A DNA stretch of 64,000 bases from Pseudoxanthomonas sp. J31 (GCF_000510725.1 NZ_AZNZ01000004.1:248001-312000); one strand, 5' to 3'. Shown: positions 25,901 through 36,168, numbered from the stretch's first letter. Notes: generated from the letters alone by a model not told the origin. Program-made: numbers and translations.

Positions 25901-26740
25901 ATGTCCGCATCCTCCCCCCTGGCCCAGACCGCCCCCCTGCCGCCGCTGATCGAACTGGACCGCGCCAGCGTGGTGCGCGGCCAGGTGAAGGTCCTCGACA
26001 GCCTGTCCCTGCGCATCGACCAGGGCGACCACACCGCCATCCTCGGCCCCAACGGCTGCGGCAAGTCCACCCTGATCAAGCTCATCACCCGCGAGCTGTA
26101 CCCGCTGGCGCGCGCCGGCGAGGCCCCGGTGCGGGTGCTGGGGCAGGCGCGCTGGCAGGTGGACCGGCTGCGTTCGCAGCTGGGCATCGTCACCGGCGAC
26201 TTCGGCGCCACCCTGGCCGGCCTGGACGGGCTGAGCGTCGAGGACGCGGTGCTGGGCGGGCTGTTCGCCAGCTTTGCCCTGCCGCCGTTCAGGGAAATCG
26301 AGGACCACCAGCGCGAGCGCGCCGCCGAGGCGCTGGAGCGCGCCCATGCCCTGCCCCTGCGCCGCCGCTGCTACGCCGAGCTGTCGGCCGGCGAGCAGCG
26401 CCGGGTGCTGATCGCCCGCGCCCTGGTCAACCGCCCGCAGGCCCTGCTGCTGGACGAGCCCAGCACAGCGCTGGACCTGGTCGCCCGCGGCCACCTGCTG
26501 GCAAGCCTGCGTGGCCTGGCCCGCGAGGGGGTGACCCTGGTCCTGGTCACCCACCACGTCGAGGAAATCGTGCCGGAGATCGGCCGGGTGGTGCTGATGC
26601 AGGGCGGGCGCATCGTCGGCGACGGCGCCCCGGCGGACATGCTGACGGGCGAGCGCCTGTCGCAGGTGTTCGGCGGCCCGGTGCGGGTCTGGCAGGACCA
26701 CCAGGAGGACGGGGTCCGCTACCTGGCGGCGGCGGGCTGA
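25901..26740 (+). CDS. ABC transporter-type ATPase, stand-alone
   Basis: 279 residues with the complete nucleotide-binding domain: Walker [11 protein letters not shown]-loop near LRSQLGIV, signature LSAGEQRR, Walker [12 protein letters not shown] and the switch His in [10 protein letters not shown]. No permease or binding protein is adjacent, so the partner is unknown; it resembles the YlmA/ModF-like group of single ATPases. Only four bases separate its stop from the mutM start, so both are probably on one mRNA. The chosen ATG follows a region without similarity. Confidence 0.88.
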   Translation: MSASSPLAQTAPLPPLIELDRASVVRGQVKVLDSLSLRIDQGDHTAILGPNGCGKSTLIKLITRELYPLARAGEAPVRVLGQARWQVDRLRSQLGIVTGDFGATLAGLDGLSVEDAVLGGLFASFALPPFREIEDHQRERAAEALERAHALPLRRRCYAELSAGEQRRVLIARALVNRPQALLLDEPSTALDLVARGHLLASLRGLAREGVTLVLVTHHVEEIVPEIGRVVLMQGGRIVGDGAPADMLTGERLSQVFGGPVRVWQDHQEDGVRYLAAAG

Positions 26741-26744
26741 GGCC

Positions 26745-27560
26745 ATGCCCGAGCTGCCCGAGGTCGAGACCACCCGCCGCGGCCTGGCCCCGCACGTGGA
26801 GGGCCGGCGGGTCACCGCGGTGACCCTGCGCCGTCCGGACCTGCGCTGGCCGATCCCGCCGGAGGTCGCCCGCGAGCTGCCCGGGCGCCGCATCGCCGCG
26901 GTGCGGCGCCGCGCCAAGTACCTGCTGCTGGATACCGACGCCGGCGACAGCGCCCTGCTGCACCTGGGCATGTCCGGCATGTTGCGCGTGCTGCCGTCCG
27001 GAACGCCGGTGAACGTCCACGACCACGTCGACATCGGCCTGGACTCGGGCCGGGTACTGCGCTTCACCGATCCGCGCCGCTTCGGCTGTCTGCTGTGGCA
27101 GCCGGCCGGCACCGTGCACGAGCTGCTGCAGGGCCTGGGCCCCGAGCCGCTTTCCGGCGACTTCGACGGCGACTGGCTGTATGCGCGCAGCCGCGGCCGC
27201 AGCGCGCCGGTGAAGGCGTTCCTGATGGACCAGCGGATCGTGGTGGGCGTGGGCAACATCTACGCCGCCGAGAGCCTGTTCCGCGCCGGCATCTCGCCGC
27301 TGCGCGCGGCCGGCAAGGTTTCCCGCGCCCGCTACGTGGCCCTGGCCGACGCGGTGAAGGAGATCCTGGTCCACGCCATCACCCGCGGTGGCACCACCCT
27401 GCGCGACTTCCTCAACCCCGACGGCGCGCCCGGCTACTTCGAGCAGGAGCTTTCGGTCTACGGCCGCGGCGGCCTGCCCTGCCCGGCCTGTGGCAGCGTG
27501 CTGCGCGAGGCCAGCATCGGCCAGCGCACGAGCGCCTGGTGCCCACGCTGCCAGCGCTGA
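26745..27560 (+). CDS. mutM: Formamidopyrimidine-DNA glycosylase
   Basis: Base-excision repair enzyme that removes 8-oxoguanine and cleaves the strand. The 271-residue protein starts [10 protein letters not shown], giving the catalytic Pro and Glu immediately after the initiator Met. The helix-two-turn-helix region includes [14 protein letters not shown], and a C-terminal zinc finger has the four cysteines in [10 protein letters not shown] and WCPRC. Length and motifs are standard. It is transcribed directly after the stand-alone ABC ATPase. Confidence 0.97.
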   Translation: MPELPEVETTRRGLAPHVEGRRVTAVTLRRPDLRWPIPPEVARELPGRRIAAVRRRAKYLLLDTDAGDSALLHLGMSGMLRVLPSGTPVNVHDHVDIGLDSGRVLRFTDPRRFGCLLWQPAGTVHELLQGLGPEPLSGDFDGDWLYARSRGRSAPVKAFLMDQRIVVGVGNIYAAESLFRAGISPLRAAGKVSRARYVALADAVKEILVHAITRGGTTLRDFLNPDGAPGYFEQELSVYGRGGLPCPACGSVLREASIGQRTSAWCPRCQR

Positions 27561-27751
27561 AGGCGCGGCCAGCAAGCCCGTGGCGGCAGGCCGCTGCCGG
27601 CCGCGGCCAGGGAGGCTGCCCGCCTGCCGGCCCGGCCGTGGTCCTGCCGGCCAGCCGGTGCTGCCGTTTGCTGAACAGGGGGAAGCCGCGCCAGCCATGG
27701 CCCGCGGCGGGTGCTTAAGATGACGCGCCCCTTCCCACTCCGATCGCGCCC

Positions 27752-29341
27752 ATGCACCGACGCCAGTTCCTGGGCCGCACGGCCGCCATGCTTGCCGCCG
27801 CGGGCCTGCCGCTTCCGCTGCTGACCGCCGCGGCCGCGCCGCTGCCGCTCGGCCAGCGCCACCCCTTCGACTACGCCTGGCTCAAGGGCCATGCCCGCGC
27901 CCTGGCCGGACGTCCCTACCAGCCGCGCAGCGAGTCGCTGCCACCGTCGGTGGCGGCGCTGGACTGGGACCAGTACCAGTCGATCGGCTTCCGCCAGGAC
28001 CACGCGCTGTGGGGCGACCTGCCCGGCTCGCGCTTCCAGGCCAAGTTCTTCCACCTGGGCCTGTACTTCAAGCGGCCGGTGCGCATGTTCGAAGTGGCCG
28101 GCGGCCAGGCGCAGGAACTGGCCTACGACCCGGGCATGTTCGACTACGGCCGCAGTGGCCTCGACGGCAAGCGCCTGCCGAAGGACCTGGGTTTCGCCGG
28201 CTTCCGCCTGAACTCGCCGGACGACGTGCGTCGCGACTGGGCCGCGTTCCTCGGCGCCAGCTATTTCCGCGCGGTCGGCGCGAGCATGCAGTACGGCCTG
28301 TCCGCGCGCGGCCTGGCGATCGACACCGGCATGCCGCGCCCGGAGGAATTCCCCGACTTCACCGCATTCTGGCTGGAACGCCCGCAGCCGGGCTCGGAGA
28401 CCCTGGTGGTCTACGCCCTGCTGGATTCGCCCAGCGTCGCCGGCGCCTACCGCTTCGCGATCACCAGGGGCGAGCCGCTGGTGATGGACGTGGACGCGGC
28501 GCTGTACCCGCGCAAGGAGATCGAGCGGCTGGGCATCGCCCCGGCGACCAGCATGTACCAGGTCGGCGAGAACGACCGCCGCATGGGCTGGGACTGGCGC
28601 CCGGAGATCCACGACAGCGACGGGCTGGCCATGCACACCGGCAGCGGCGAGTGGATCTGGCGTCCGCTGGGCAACCCCGAGCACCTGCGCTTCAACGCCT
28701 TCGCCGACGACAACCCGCGCGGCTTCGGCCTGCTGCAGCGCGACCGCGAGTTCGACCACTACCAGGACGACGGCGTCTTCTACGAGAAGCGCCCGAGCCT
28801 GTGGGTGGAACCCAAGCACGGCTGGGGCCGCGGCTCGGTGCAGCTGGTGGAGATCCCCACCGTCGACGAGACCTTCGACAACATCGTCGCGTTCTGGAAC
28901 CCGGAGGCCAGGCCGCAGCCGGGCCAGGAGCTGCTGTTCGGCTACCGCCTGTTCTGGGGCGCGCACCCGCCGGCGCGGCCGCCGCTGGCCGAATGCGTGG
29001 CCACCCGCACCGGCCTGGGCGGGGTGGTCGGCAGGAAACGCGAGTACTTCTCCTGGCGCTTCGCGGTGGACTTCGCCGGCGGCGAGCTGGCGGCACTGGC
29101 CACGGCCAACGCCGAGGTCGAGGCGGTGGTGGAGACCAGCCGCGGCCGCCTGGAGACCATCTCCGCCCGCCCGCAGCACGCGATCAAGGGCTACCGCGCC
29201 ATGTTCGACGTGGTGCCGCCGGACGAGTCCACCACCCAGATCGACATCCGCCTGTACCTGCGGCACAAGGGCCGCGCCCTGACCGAGACCTGGCTGTACC
29301 AGTGGAATCCGCCGGCGCCGGCGCAGCGGGTGCTTTACTGA
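27752..29341 (+). CDS. opgD: Glucan biosynthesis protein D (periplasmic glucan backbone/branching)
   Basis: 529 residues, the usual size of OpgD/MdoD. The N-terminus MHRRQFLGRTAAMLAAAG has a twin-arginine motif followed by a hydrophobic stretch, so Tat export to the periplasm is expected. The body matches the OpgG/OpgD family, for example LAYDPGMFDYG, LPKDLGFAGFRL and GRGSVQLVEIPT. The protein acts in osmoregulated periplasmic glucan synthesis, controlling the glucan backbone. OpgH is not in the window. Convergent with the cold-shock gene, with only 15 bases between stops. Confidence 0.95.
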   Translation: MHRRQFLGRTAAMLAAAGLPLPLLTAAAAPLPLGQRHPFDYAWLKGHARALAGRPYQPRSESLPPSVAALDWDQYQSIGFRQDHALWGDLPGSRFQAKFFHLGLYFKRPVRMFEVAGGQAQELAYDPGMFDYGRSGLDGKRLPKDLGFAGFRLNSPDDVRRDWAAFLGASYFRAVGASMQYGLSARGLAIDTGMPRPEEFPDFTAFWLERPQPGSETLVVYALLDSPSVAGAYRFAITRGEPLVMDVDAALYPRKEIERLGIAPATSMYQVGENDRRMGWDWRPEIHDSDGLAMHTGSGEWIWRPLGNPEHLRFNAFADDNPRGFGLLQRDREFDHYQDDGVFYEKRPSLWVEPKHGWGRGSVQLVEIPTVDETFDNIVAFWNPEARPQPGQELLFGYRLFWGAHPPARPPLAECVATRTGLGGVVGRKREYFSWRFAVDFAGGELAALATANAEVEAVVETSRGRLETISARPQHAIKGYRAMFDVVPPDESTTQIDIRLYLRHKGRALTETWLYQWNPPAPAQRVLY

Positions 29342-29356
29342 GCCGCCAGGAAGGCG

Positions 29357-29794
29357 TCACAGACGGGTCGTCAAGACAAACAGGACCACCAGGACAAAGA
29401 TCACCACGCCGACGATTTCCCACCCCGAGGCGGGGAAATCCTGGTAGGTATGGCCACAGAACGGGCAGATGGAGCGCTTGGGCACCGGGGTCCAGCTGCC
29501 GCGGGAATGCAACAGCGGCGGGCCGGTGATGATCCGCGGCACCATGCGCCGCTGGCAGTTGGTGCACACCACCCGGTCGTCTCCGGCGCCGGAGACCGTA
29601 CGGGAGATGATCCGCACCCCTGCTGCGCGGGGGCCCTTGCGGCCCTCGCGGTGCTCGAATGAAACCGAATCGCCCTTGCCTGGCAGATCGGCACCGGCTA
29701 CGTCGCGTACGCCGAAGTACCGCTCCACGCCGTCATCGCCATGGATGAAGCCATAGCCCTTGTCGGCGGAAAACCACTTGACCTTTCCTTCCAT
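29357..29794 (-). CDS. Cold-shock domain protein with zinc ribbon and C-terminal membrane anchor
   Basis: 145 residues in three parts. The N-terminus is a cold-shock domain: EGKVKWFSADKGYGFIHGD carries the RNP-like aromatic strip and is followed by FEHREGRKGPRAAGV. The middle has two Cys pairs, VCTNCQRRMVPR and SICPFCGHTYQDF, spaced as in a zinc ribbon. The last 25 residues (WEIVGVVIFVLVVLFVLTTRL) form one hydrophobic helix. This predicts a nucleic-acid-binding protein tethered to the inner membrane. The combination is not the usual free CspA type or the DUF1294 fusion. Confidence 0.88.
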   Translation of the reverse strand: MEGKVKWFSADKGYGFIHGDDGVERYFGVRDVAGADLPGKGDSVSFEHREGRKGPRAAGVRIISRTVSGAGDDRVVCTNCQRRMVPRIITGPPLLHSRGSWTPVPKRSICPFCGHTYQDFPASGWEIVGVVIFVLVVLFVLTTRL

Positions 29795-29955
29795 GCCGGG
29801 ATGCGAATGCGATTACTGGGGCCACACCCAGGCGCTCCCGGGTTACGCCTGCGGCGCGAGGCGGATTCTGGCATGGCGCGGCCACCTGGCACTGCGAACC
29901 AGGCCACACCCCAAGCGTGGCAGGTCGCAAGTCAGCGCAAGTGCCAGAACGCCCG

Positions 29956-30576
29956 TTACAGCAGCGGCGCCTGCAGCGGCTCGATCAGGCCTTCGCCGCG
30001 CATGACCTTCTTGAACTCCGGGCGGCTGACCGAGACGTAGCGCTCGTTGCCGCCGATCTCCACCTGCGGGCCGTCCTGCACCGCGCGGCCCTGGGCGTCC
30101 ACGCGCACGTTCATGGTCGCCTTCTTGCCGCTGTGGCAGATGGTCTTGATCTCCTGCAGCTCGTCGGCCCAGGCCAGCAGGTACTGGCTACCCTCGAACA
30201 GCTCGCCGCGGAAGTCGGTGCGCAGTCCGTAGCACAGCACCGGGATGTGCAGGCGGTCCACCACCTCGCTCAGCTGCCAGACCTGGGCCCGGGACAGGAA
30301 CTGGGCCTCGTCCACCAGCACGCAGCCGAGCCGGCCGTGGGCAGCGATGTCCGCCTCCACCAGCCGCTCCAGGTCGGTGTCGCGGTCGAACGGCGTGCCC
30401 TCGGCGCGCAGGCCGATGCGCGAGGCCACCACCCCGCCGCGGCCGCCGCGGTCGTCCAGGCGCGGGGTCAGGATCAGCGTGCGCATGCCGCGTTCGCGGT
30501 AGTTGTACGCCGACTGCAGCAGCGTGGTGGTCTTCCCGGCGTTCATCGCCGAGTAGTAGAAGTAGAGCTTTGCCAT
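29956..30576 (-). CDS. tdk: Thymidine kinase
   Basis: A 206-residue type II thymidine kinase of the salvage pathway. It has the P-loop [14 protein letters not shown] at the N-terminus, the catalytic/Mg region [11 protein letters not shown], the [16 protein letters not shown] segment and the lasso-like [15 protein letters not shown] that closes over thymidine. The ATG at 30576 is the usual family start ([12 protein letters not shown]). Divergent from rep. Confidence 0.95.
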   Translation of the reverse strand: MAKLYFYYSAMNAGKTTTLLQSAYNYRERGMRTLILTPRLDDRGGRGGVVASRIGLRAEGTPFDRDTDLERLVEADIAAHGRLGCVLVDEAQFLSRAQVWQLSEVVDRLHIPVLCYGLRTDFRGELFEGSQYLLAWADELQEIKTICHSGKKATMNVRVDAQGRAVQDGPQVEIGGNERYVSVSRPEFKKVMRGEGLIEPLQAPLL

Positions 30577-30732
30577 CGGCGGATTTTACGGCCTGCGCGG
30601 CCCCGGCACCCAGGCCGGCGCGCGCGGGCGGGCCGGCGCGGCGGCACCCGCCGCCGGGGGCGCGGGGCAACCGGCCGCCGCCCCCGGGCCCGGCACCGGG
30701 TAGAATGCCCCGCCCGTTACACCGTTCCTGCC

Positions 30733-32706
30733 GTGCTCAATCCCCAGCAACGCGCCGCCGTACTGCATGACCAGGGTCCTCTGCTCGTGCTGGCAGGTGC
30801 CGGCAGCGGCAAGACCCGCGTCATCGTCGAGAAGATCGCCCACCTGATCGGTTCCGGGCGCTACCCGGCGCGGCGCATCGCGGCCATCACCTTCACCAAC
30901 AAGTCGGCGAAGGAAATGCGCGAGCGCGTGGCCAAGCGGATCAAGGGCGACGCCGCCGACGGCCTGACCATCTGCACCTTCCACGCCCTGGGCCTGAAGT
31001 TCCTGCAGATCGAGCACGAGGCCGCCGGGCTCAAGCGCGGCTTCTCGATCTTCGACGCCGACGACGCCGCCGCCCAGGTCAAGGACCTGATGCCGGGGGC
31101 CAAGCCGGACTCGGTCGAGGACGCGCGCAACCTGATCTCGCGGGCCAAGAACGCCGGGCTGTCGCCGGAGCAGGCGCTGGCCATGGCCCGCTCCACCCGC
31201 GAGATGGAGGCGGCCAAGCTGTACGCGCGCTACCAGGCGCGGCTGTCCACCTTCAACGCGGTGGACTTCGACGACCTGATCCGGCTGCCGCTGCAGATCC
31301 TGGAGAGCAACGAGGAGGTCGTCCGCGCCTGGCGCGAGCGCATCGGCTACCTGCTGGTGGACGAATGCCAGGACACCAACGACGCCCAGTACCGGCTGCT
31401 GCGCGCGATCGCCGGCCCGGCCGGCAACTTCACCTGCGTGGGCGACGACGACCAGAGCATCTACGCCTGGCGCGGCGCCAACCCGGAAAACCTGCTGCAG
31501 ATGGAGAAGGACTATCCGCAGCTGAAGGTGATCAAGCTGGAGCAGAACTACCGCTGCTCCAACCGCGTGCTGCGCGCGGCCAACGCCCTGATCGCGCACA
31601 ACCCGCACGTGCACCTGAAGAAGCTGTGGAGCGACCAGGCCGACGGCGAGCGCATCCGGGTATGGGAGTGCCGCGACAACGAGCACGAGGCGGAGAAGGT
31701 CGCCGGCGAGATCGCGTTCCTGCACGAGGCCAGGCAGGTGCCGTGGAACGAGTTCTGCATCCTGTTCCGCAGCAACCACCAGTCGCGCCCGCTGGAAAAG
31801 GCGCTGCAGCTGCTGCGCGTGCCCTACCACCTGACCGGCGGTACCGCGTTCCTGGAGCGCCAGGAAGTGAAGGACGCGCTGTCCTGGCTGCGGGTGATCG
31901 CCAACCCGGACGACGACGCCGCCTTCCTGCGCGCGGTGCAGTCGCCCAAGCGCGAGGTCGGCGCCACCTCGCTGGCGCGCCTGGCCGAGCTGGCCGCCAG
32001 CAAGCACATGCCGCTGTCGCGCGCGGCCCAGGCCATGGGTGCGCTGCAGCAGCTGCCGCCGCGCGCGGCCAACGGCCTGCGCGCGTTCAACGACGCCATC
32101 GCCGACCTGCGCGAGCACTCGGCGAAGCTGAGCGCGGCCGACCTGGTGCGGCGCCTGGCCGAGAAGTCCGGCCTGCTGGCCGAGCTGCGCGCGCAGTGCA
32201 AGGACGAGGCCTCGTTCGAGCGGCGCAAGGCCAACCTCGAGGAGCTGGCCGAATGGTTCGAGGGCGGCCCGCGCGGCGCCAACGCCGGCGACCTGGCCGC
32301 GCAGCTGGCGCTGCTGTCGCGCAACGACAAGGACGACGGCGGCAACCAGGTGCGGCTGATGAGCCTGCACGCGGCCAAGGGCCTGGAGTTCGGCTACGTG
32401 TTCATCGTCGGCTGCGAGGACGGCACCCTGCCGCACGACGCCGCGCTGGAGGAAGGCTCGCTGGAGGAGGAGCGGCGCCTGATGTACGTGGGCATCACCC
32501 GCGCCAAGCAGCGCCTGTGGCTCAGCTACAGCCGGGAGACCCGGCGCTTCCGCGAGAAGGTGCGGCTCAAGCCCAGCCGTTTCCTCGACGAACTGCCGGC
32601 CGAGGAGCTGCAGCGCGACGGCGCCGACCCGGTGGCCGACGCCGAGCGCAAGAAGGAACGCGCCAGCGCGGGTTTCGCCGCGATCCAGGCGCTGCTGGAC
32701 GACTGA
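30733..32706 (+). CDS. rep: ATP-dependent DNA helicase Rep
   Basis: 657 residues, the length typical of Xanthomonas Rep. The superfamily 1 motifs run in order: Q-motif LNPQQRAAV, motif I LAGAGSGKTR, motif II LLVDECQDTN, motif III GDDDQSIYAWRGA, motif IV LEQNYRCSNRVLRA, motif V LMSLHAAKGLEFGYVFIVG and motif VI LMYVGITRAKQRLWLSYS. Rep unwinds 3'-5' and helps replication forks pass obstacles. GTG at 30733 is the family start (VLNPQQ). Confidence 0.97.
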   Translation: MLNPQQRAAVLHDQGPLLVLAGAGSGKTRVIVEKIAHLIGSGRYPARRIAAITFTNKSAKEMRERVAKRIKGDAADGLTICTFHALGLKFLQIEHEAAGLKRGFSIFDADDAAAQVKDLMPGAKPDSVEDARNLISRAKNAGLSPEQALAMARSTREMEAAKLYARYQARLSTFNAVDFDDLIRLPLQILESNEEVVRAWRERIGYLLVDECQDTNDAQYRLLRAIAGPAGNFTCVGDDDQSIYAWRGANPENLLQMEKDYPQLKVIKLEQNYRCSNRVLRAANALIAHNPHVHLKKLWSDQADGERIRVWECRDNEHEAEKVAGEIAFLHEARQVPWNEFCILFRSNHQSRPLEKALQLLRVPYHLTGGTAFLERQEVKDALSWLRVIANPDDDAAFLRAVQSPKREVGATSLARLAELAASKHMPLSRAAQAMGALQQLPPRAANGLRAFNDAIADLREHSAKLSAADLVRRLAEKSGLLAELRAQCKDEASFERRKANLEELAEWFEGGPRGANAGDLAAQLALLSRNDKDDGGNQVRLMSLHAAKGLEFGYVFIVGCEDGTLPHDAALEEGSLEEERRLMYVGITRAKQRLWLSYSRETRRFREKVRLKPSRFLDELPAEELQRDGADPVADAERKKERASAGFAAIQALLDD

Positions 32707-32727
32707 GCCCGGCTGCTGCCGTCGGCC

Positions 32728-33558
32728 TCAGTCCCACTCCATCCGGTACCAGGCCGAGGCCTGCTGCCCCGGCTGCAGCCGCGGCGCGCCGAGGTTGAAG
32801 GCGTCGGCCGGGCCGGTCTGCGGCTCCACGCAGGTCGCATGCGCGGTGCCGTCGTACACCACCCAGTGGTCGCAGTTGGAGGACAGGCGCAGGACCTGGC
32901 CGCCCCGGTGCAGCACCACCGGCGCGGTGTTGATGAAGCAGTCGTCCCACGGCGGCGGCGCCGGCGCTACCAGCGGCAGGGTGGCGATGTGGCTCTCGTC
33001 GCGCGGGTACATCGCGCTGGGCGCGAACTCCAGCCGCTCCGGCTTGCGGAACCAGGGGTGCCAGCCGAAGGTCAGCGGCATCGCCCGCGCGCCGGCGCTC
33101 ACCGCCAGCTCCAGCAACAGCGCGCGCGGCTCCAGCACGATGCGCTGGCGGGCATGGCCGCCGAACGGCCAGCGCCCGTCGTGCGGCAACTCCAGCGCCA
33201 GTTCCAGCCCATGCTGCGACTGCGCGACCACCTGCCAGGGCATGACGAAGCCGACGCCGTGGATGGCGTGGCCGCCGAGGTTGCGCGGCAGCTGGTACGC
33301 CTGGCCCTCGAACGGGAAACGGCCGTCGCGGACGCGGCCGCACCACGGCACCATCGGGTACGAGCCCCAGGCGATGGCCGCGTCCGAACCGTACTCGCCG
33401 TAGCCGACCAGCTGCTCGACGCCGTCCACCCGGATCTGGGCGACGCGGCCGCCGGCCGCCGGCGCCACGTCGATCGAGACGGCGCCGTGGGCGAGGGTCA
33501 GCAGTGGGCCGGGGGGCAGCTCGGTGAGCGGCCCCGGGAACGCGGCCTCAGCTGCCAT
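32728..33558 (-). CDS. Aldose 1-epimerase (galactose mutarotase-like)
   Basis: A 276-residue enzyme of the aldose epimerase family, interconverting alpha and beta anomers of free sugars. Conserved positions include GGRVAQIRV, the catalytic-region His in GGHAIHGVGF, FGWHPWFRKP and the general-base Glu in CVEPQTGPADAFN. No export signal, so cytoplasmic. The 5' end overlaps the GH43 gene by 11 bases, so both are in the same xyloside-processing operon; it probably accelerates mutarotation of sugars released by that enzyme. Confidence 0.9.
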   Translation of the reverse strand: MAAEAAFPGPLTELPPGPLLTLAHGAVSIDVAPAAGGRVAQIRVDGVEQLVGYGEYGSDAAIAWGSYPMVPWCGRVRDGRFPFEGQAYQLPRNLGGHAIHGVGFVMPWQVVAQSQHGLELALELPHDGRWPFGGHARQRIVLEPRALLLELAVSAGARAMPLTFGWHPWFRKPERLEFAPSAMYPRDESHIATLPLVAPAPPPWDDCFINTAPVVLHRGGQVLRLSSNCDHWVVYDGTAHATCVEPQTGPADAFNLGAPRLQPGQQASAWYRMEWD

Positions 33559-34567
33559 ACGGGTGCAGGGTGCGGATGCTGCCGTCGGCCTCGTAGTGCA
33601 GCTCGCTGACCTTGATCGAGCGCAGGTGGGTCACGCCGCCGGACAGCACGGAGTCGTGGTAGTACAGCCACCACTTGCCGCCGAACTCCACGATCGAGTG
33701 GTGAGTGGTCCAGCCGACCACCGGGGTGAGGATCACGCCGCGGTAGGTGAACGGGCCATACGGGTTGTCGGCCGTGGCGTAGCACAGCTGGTGGGTGTTG
33801 CCGGTGGAGTACGAGAGGTAGTACGTGCCCTGGTACTTGTGCATCCAGGGGCCCTCGAAATAGCGCCGCGCATGGTCGCCGGCCTTCAGCGGCCGGCCGG
33901 ACTCGTCGAGGATCACGACCTCGCGCGGGGCCTCGGCGAACTGCTTCATGTCCGCAGACAGGCGCGCCACGCGGGCGCCCAGCGCCGGCTCGTCGTCGCC
34001 CGGCTCCTCGTGCGCGGCGTCGTAGCGGTTGTCGCGGTACTTCTGCAGCTGTCCGCCCCACAGGCCGCCGAAGTACATGTAGTACTCGCCGTCGTCGTCG
34101 CCGAACACCGCCGGGTCGATCGAATAGCTGCCCTTGATCGCCTCCGGCTCCGGCTTGAACGGGCCCTCCGGGCGGTCGCCGACGGCCACGCCGATCTGGA
34201 AGATGCCGTCGGCGCGCTTGGCCGGGAAGTAGAAGTAGTACTTGCCGTCCTTGCAGGCCGCGTCCGGGGCCCACATCTGCTTGGCCGCCCATGGCACGTC
34301 CTTCACGTGCAGGGCCACGCCGCAGTCCTCGGCCGGGGCGTCCGGGGAGGCCTGGCGGAAGACGTGGTAGTCCTCCATCTGGAAGTGGCCGCCGTCGTCG
34401 TCGAACGCGGCGCCGGTCTCGATGTCGTGCGAGGGATAGATGTACAGCTTGCCCTCGAACACGTGGGCCGAGGGGTCGGCGGTGTAGATGTGGGTCACCA
34501 GCGGCTGGGAGATGGCCTTGCCGGCCAGTTCCTTCAGCTCCGCCTCGGTGTATTCGCGGTCGGCCAT
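33548..34567 (-). CDS. Cytoplasmic glycoside hydrolase family 43 (xylosidase/arabinofuranosidase)
   Basis: 339 residues, five-bladed beta-propeller family. The three catalytic carboxylates are visible: Asp in YTADPSAHVF (general base, about residue 31), Asp in YSIDPAVFGDD (pKa modulator, about 147) and Glu in RYFEGPWMHKYQG (general acid, about 235). No signal peptide, consistent with acting on imported xylo- or arabino-oligosaccharides. The GPH transporter gene lies 34 bases upstream on the same strand, a pairing also seen in E. coli yagG-yagH. Whether beta-xylosidase or alpha-arabinofuranosidase activity dominates cannot be told from sequence. Confidence 0.93.
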   Translation of the reverse strand: MADREYTEAELKELAGKAISQPLVTHIYTADPSAHVFEGKLYIYPSHDIETGAAFDDDGGHFQMEDYHVFRQASPDAPAEDCGVALHVKDVPWAAKQMWAPDAACKDGKYYFYFPAKRADGIFQIGVAVGDRPEGPFKPEPEAIKGSYSIDPAVFGDDDGEYYMYFGGLWGGQLQKYRDNRYDAAHEEPGDDEPALGARVARLSADMKQFAEAPREVVILDESGRPLKAGDHARRYFEGPWMHKYQGTYYLSYSTGNTHQLCYATADNPYGPFTYRGVILTPVVGWTTHHSIVEFGGKWWLYYHDSVLSGGVTHLRSIKVSELHYEADGSIRTLHPYGS

Positions 34568-34601
34568 TTCTCTCTTTCCCTTGTTGCTTGCGGCGGATCG
34601 G

Positions 34602-36080
34602 TCAGGCGGCCTGGGCGACGCGGCGTTCGGCCAGTTCGCGCTCGATCAGCGACTCCATCGGCTTGTTGATCTTGTAGAAGAACAGCAGCGCCACCGCCGC
34701 CAGGAACGGCAGCGAGCAGTACAGGCTGACCGACAGGCGGATGCCGTCGACGGTTTCCGGGGCCTGCGCCGACAGGTCGGCGTTGTAGCCGTGGTGGGCG
34801 AGGATGCCGGCGACCAGCGCGCCGCCCACGCTCAGGCCCACCTTCAGGCCGCACAGGATGGCCGAGAAGATGATCGCGGTGGCGCGGCGGTGGTTCTTCC
34901 ACTCGGAGTAGTCGGCCACGTCGGCCACCATCGCCCACAGCAGCGGGATGGTGACGCCGTAGAAGAAGCCGTGGCAGATCTGCGCCAGGAACACCAGGCC
35001 GATGCGCTGCGGCGGGATCACGTAGAAGGCCAGCATGAACAGCGTGGACAGCAGCAGGAACACGCCGAACACGTCGCGCTTGCCGAAGCGGTCGGCCAGC
35101 TTCTTGGAGAAGCCGATGCCGACCACCATCAGGATGATGCCGCCGGCGTTGAACAGGCCGAACGCCGCGGTGGTGGCGTCCTCCGGCAGCTGGAAGCCGG
35201 CCAGGCCCATGCCGGTCAGCGCCGAGTTGATCCCGCCCAGCAGGGCGTAGAAGCCGATGCCGTGCAGGAAGCGCGCCATCGACGGCTCGTCGAGGTAGTA
35301 CTCGAAGTAGTAGACGTAGGTGCCGCCCTTCAGCGCCAGGGTGGTGAACACCAGGATGGTCACCAGCAGCAGGATCAGCCACGGCCGGTTGGCGACCAGG
35401 TCGGCCAGGTCCTGGCGCAGCGGGGTCTTCTGCTCCTGCGCCGGCACCACGCGCTCGCGGGTGGTGAGGAAGGTGACCAGGAAGAACACGGTGCCGACCA
35501 CGGCGAACAGCAGCATGGTGTTCTGGAAGCCCTGCACGCGGTCGCCGTCGCCGAGGATCAGCACCAGCGGCAGCAGCAGCGACTGCACCACCAGCTGCGC
35601 GATCATCACCGCCACGAAGCGGTAGGCCGACAGGCTGTTGCGCTGGCCCATGTCGCCGGTGAGCACGCCGCTGAGCGCCGAGTACGGCAGGTTGTTGGCC
35701 GCGTACACCAGCACCAGCAGGGTGTAGGTGGTGGCGGCGTAGATCACCTTGCCCTGCGGGCCGAGGTCCGGCGTGGTGAACGCCAGCAGCGAAAGCACGC
35801 CGAACGGGATCGCGGTGAACAGGATCCACGGCCGGAACTTGCCCCAGCGGCTGTGGGTGCGGTCGGCCAGCACCGCCACCAGCGGGGTGAACACGAACGC
35901 ACCGAGCATGCCGACCACGAAGATGATGGTCGCCGCCGTCGCCGCGGGGATGCGGTAGATGTCGGTGTAGAAGAACGCCAGGAACGTCATCAGCGTCTGG
36001 AAGATCAGGTTGGCCGCCAGGTCTCCCAGGCTGTAGCCGACCTTCTCGCGTACGGTAAGGATCTCGCTGTGGCTGCTCAT
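34602..36080 (-). CDS. GPH-family sugar (xyloside):cation symporter
   Basis: 492 residues with about 12 hydrophobic helices. Family features include the N-terminal VREKVGYSLGDLAANLIFQ, the cytoplasmic loop ADRTHSRWGKFRPWIL and VADVADYSEWKNHRRATAIIFS. GPH members of this clade (XylP, XynB-type) import xylosides or beta-glycosides with Na+ or H+. It is upstream of GH43 and mutarotase on the minus strand, implying that it brings in the oligosaccharides those enzymes cut. A TGGTAGCGGTAACG operator-like site lies about 90 bases upstream of its ATG. Confidence 0.92.
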   Translation of the reverse strand: MSSHSEILTVREKVGYSLGDLAANLIFQTLMTFLAFFYTDIYRIPAATAATIIFVVGMLGAFVFTPLVAVLADRTHSRWGKFRPWILFTAIPFGVLSLLAFTTPDLGPQGKVIYAATTYTLLVLVYAANNLPYSALSGVLTGDMGQRNSLSAYRFVAVMIAQLVVQSLLLPLVLILGDGDRVQGFQNTMLLFAVVGTVFFLVTFLTTRERVVPAQEQKTPLRQDLADLVANRPWLILLLVTILVFTTLALKGGTYVYYFEYYLDEPSMARFLHGIGFYALLGGINSALTGMGLAGFQLPEDATTAAFGLFNAGGIILMVVGIGFSKKLADRFGKRDVFGVFLLLSTLFMLAFYVIPPQRIGLVFLAQICHGFFYGVTIPLLWAMVADVADYSEWKNHRRATAIIFSAILCGLKVGLSVGGALVAGILAHHGYNADLSAQAPETVDGIRLSVSLYCSLPFLAAVALLFFYKINKPMESLIERELAERRVAQAA

Positions 36081-36168
36081 GCGTCCCCGGCTCGGATGCT
36101 GGATTGGAAGGTGGAAGATGCCACCCGGACTGTCTCCCCGGATGGGTGGCGGGTGCGTGCCCATTGCA

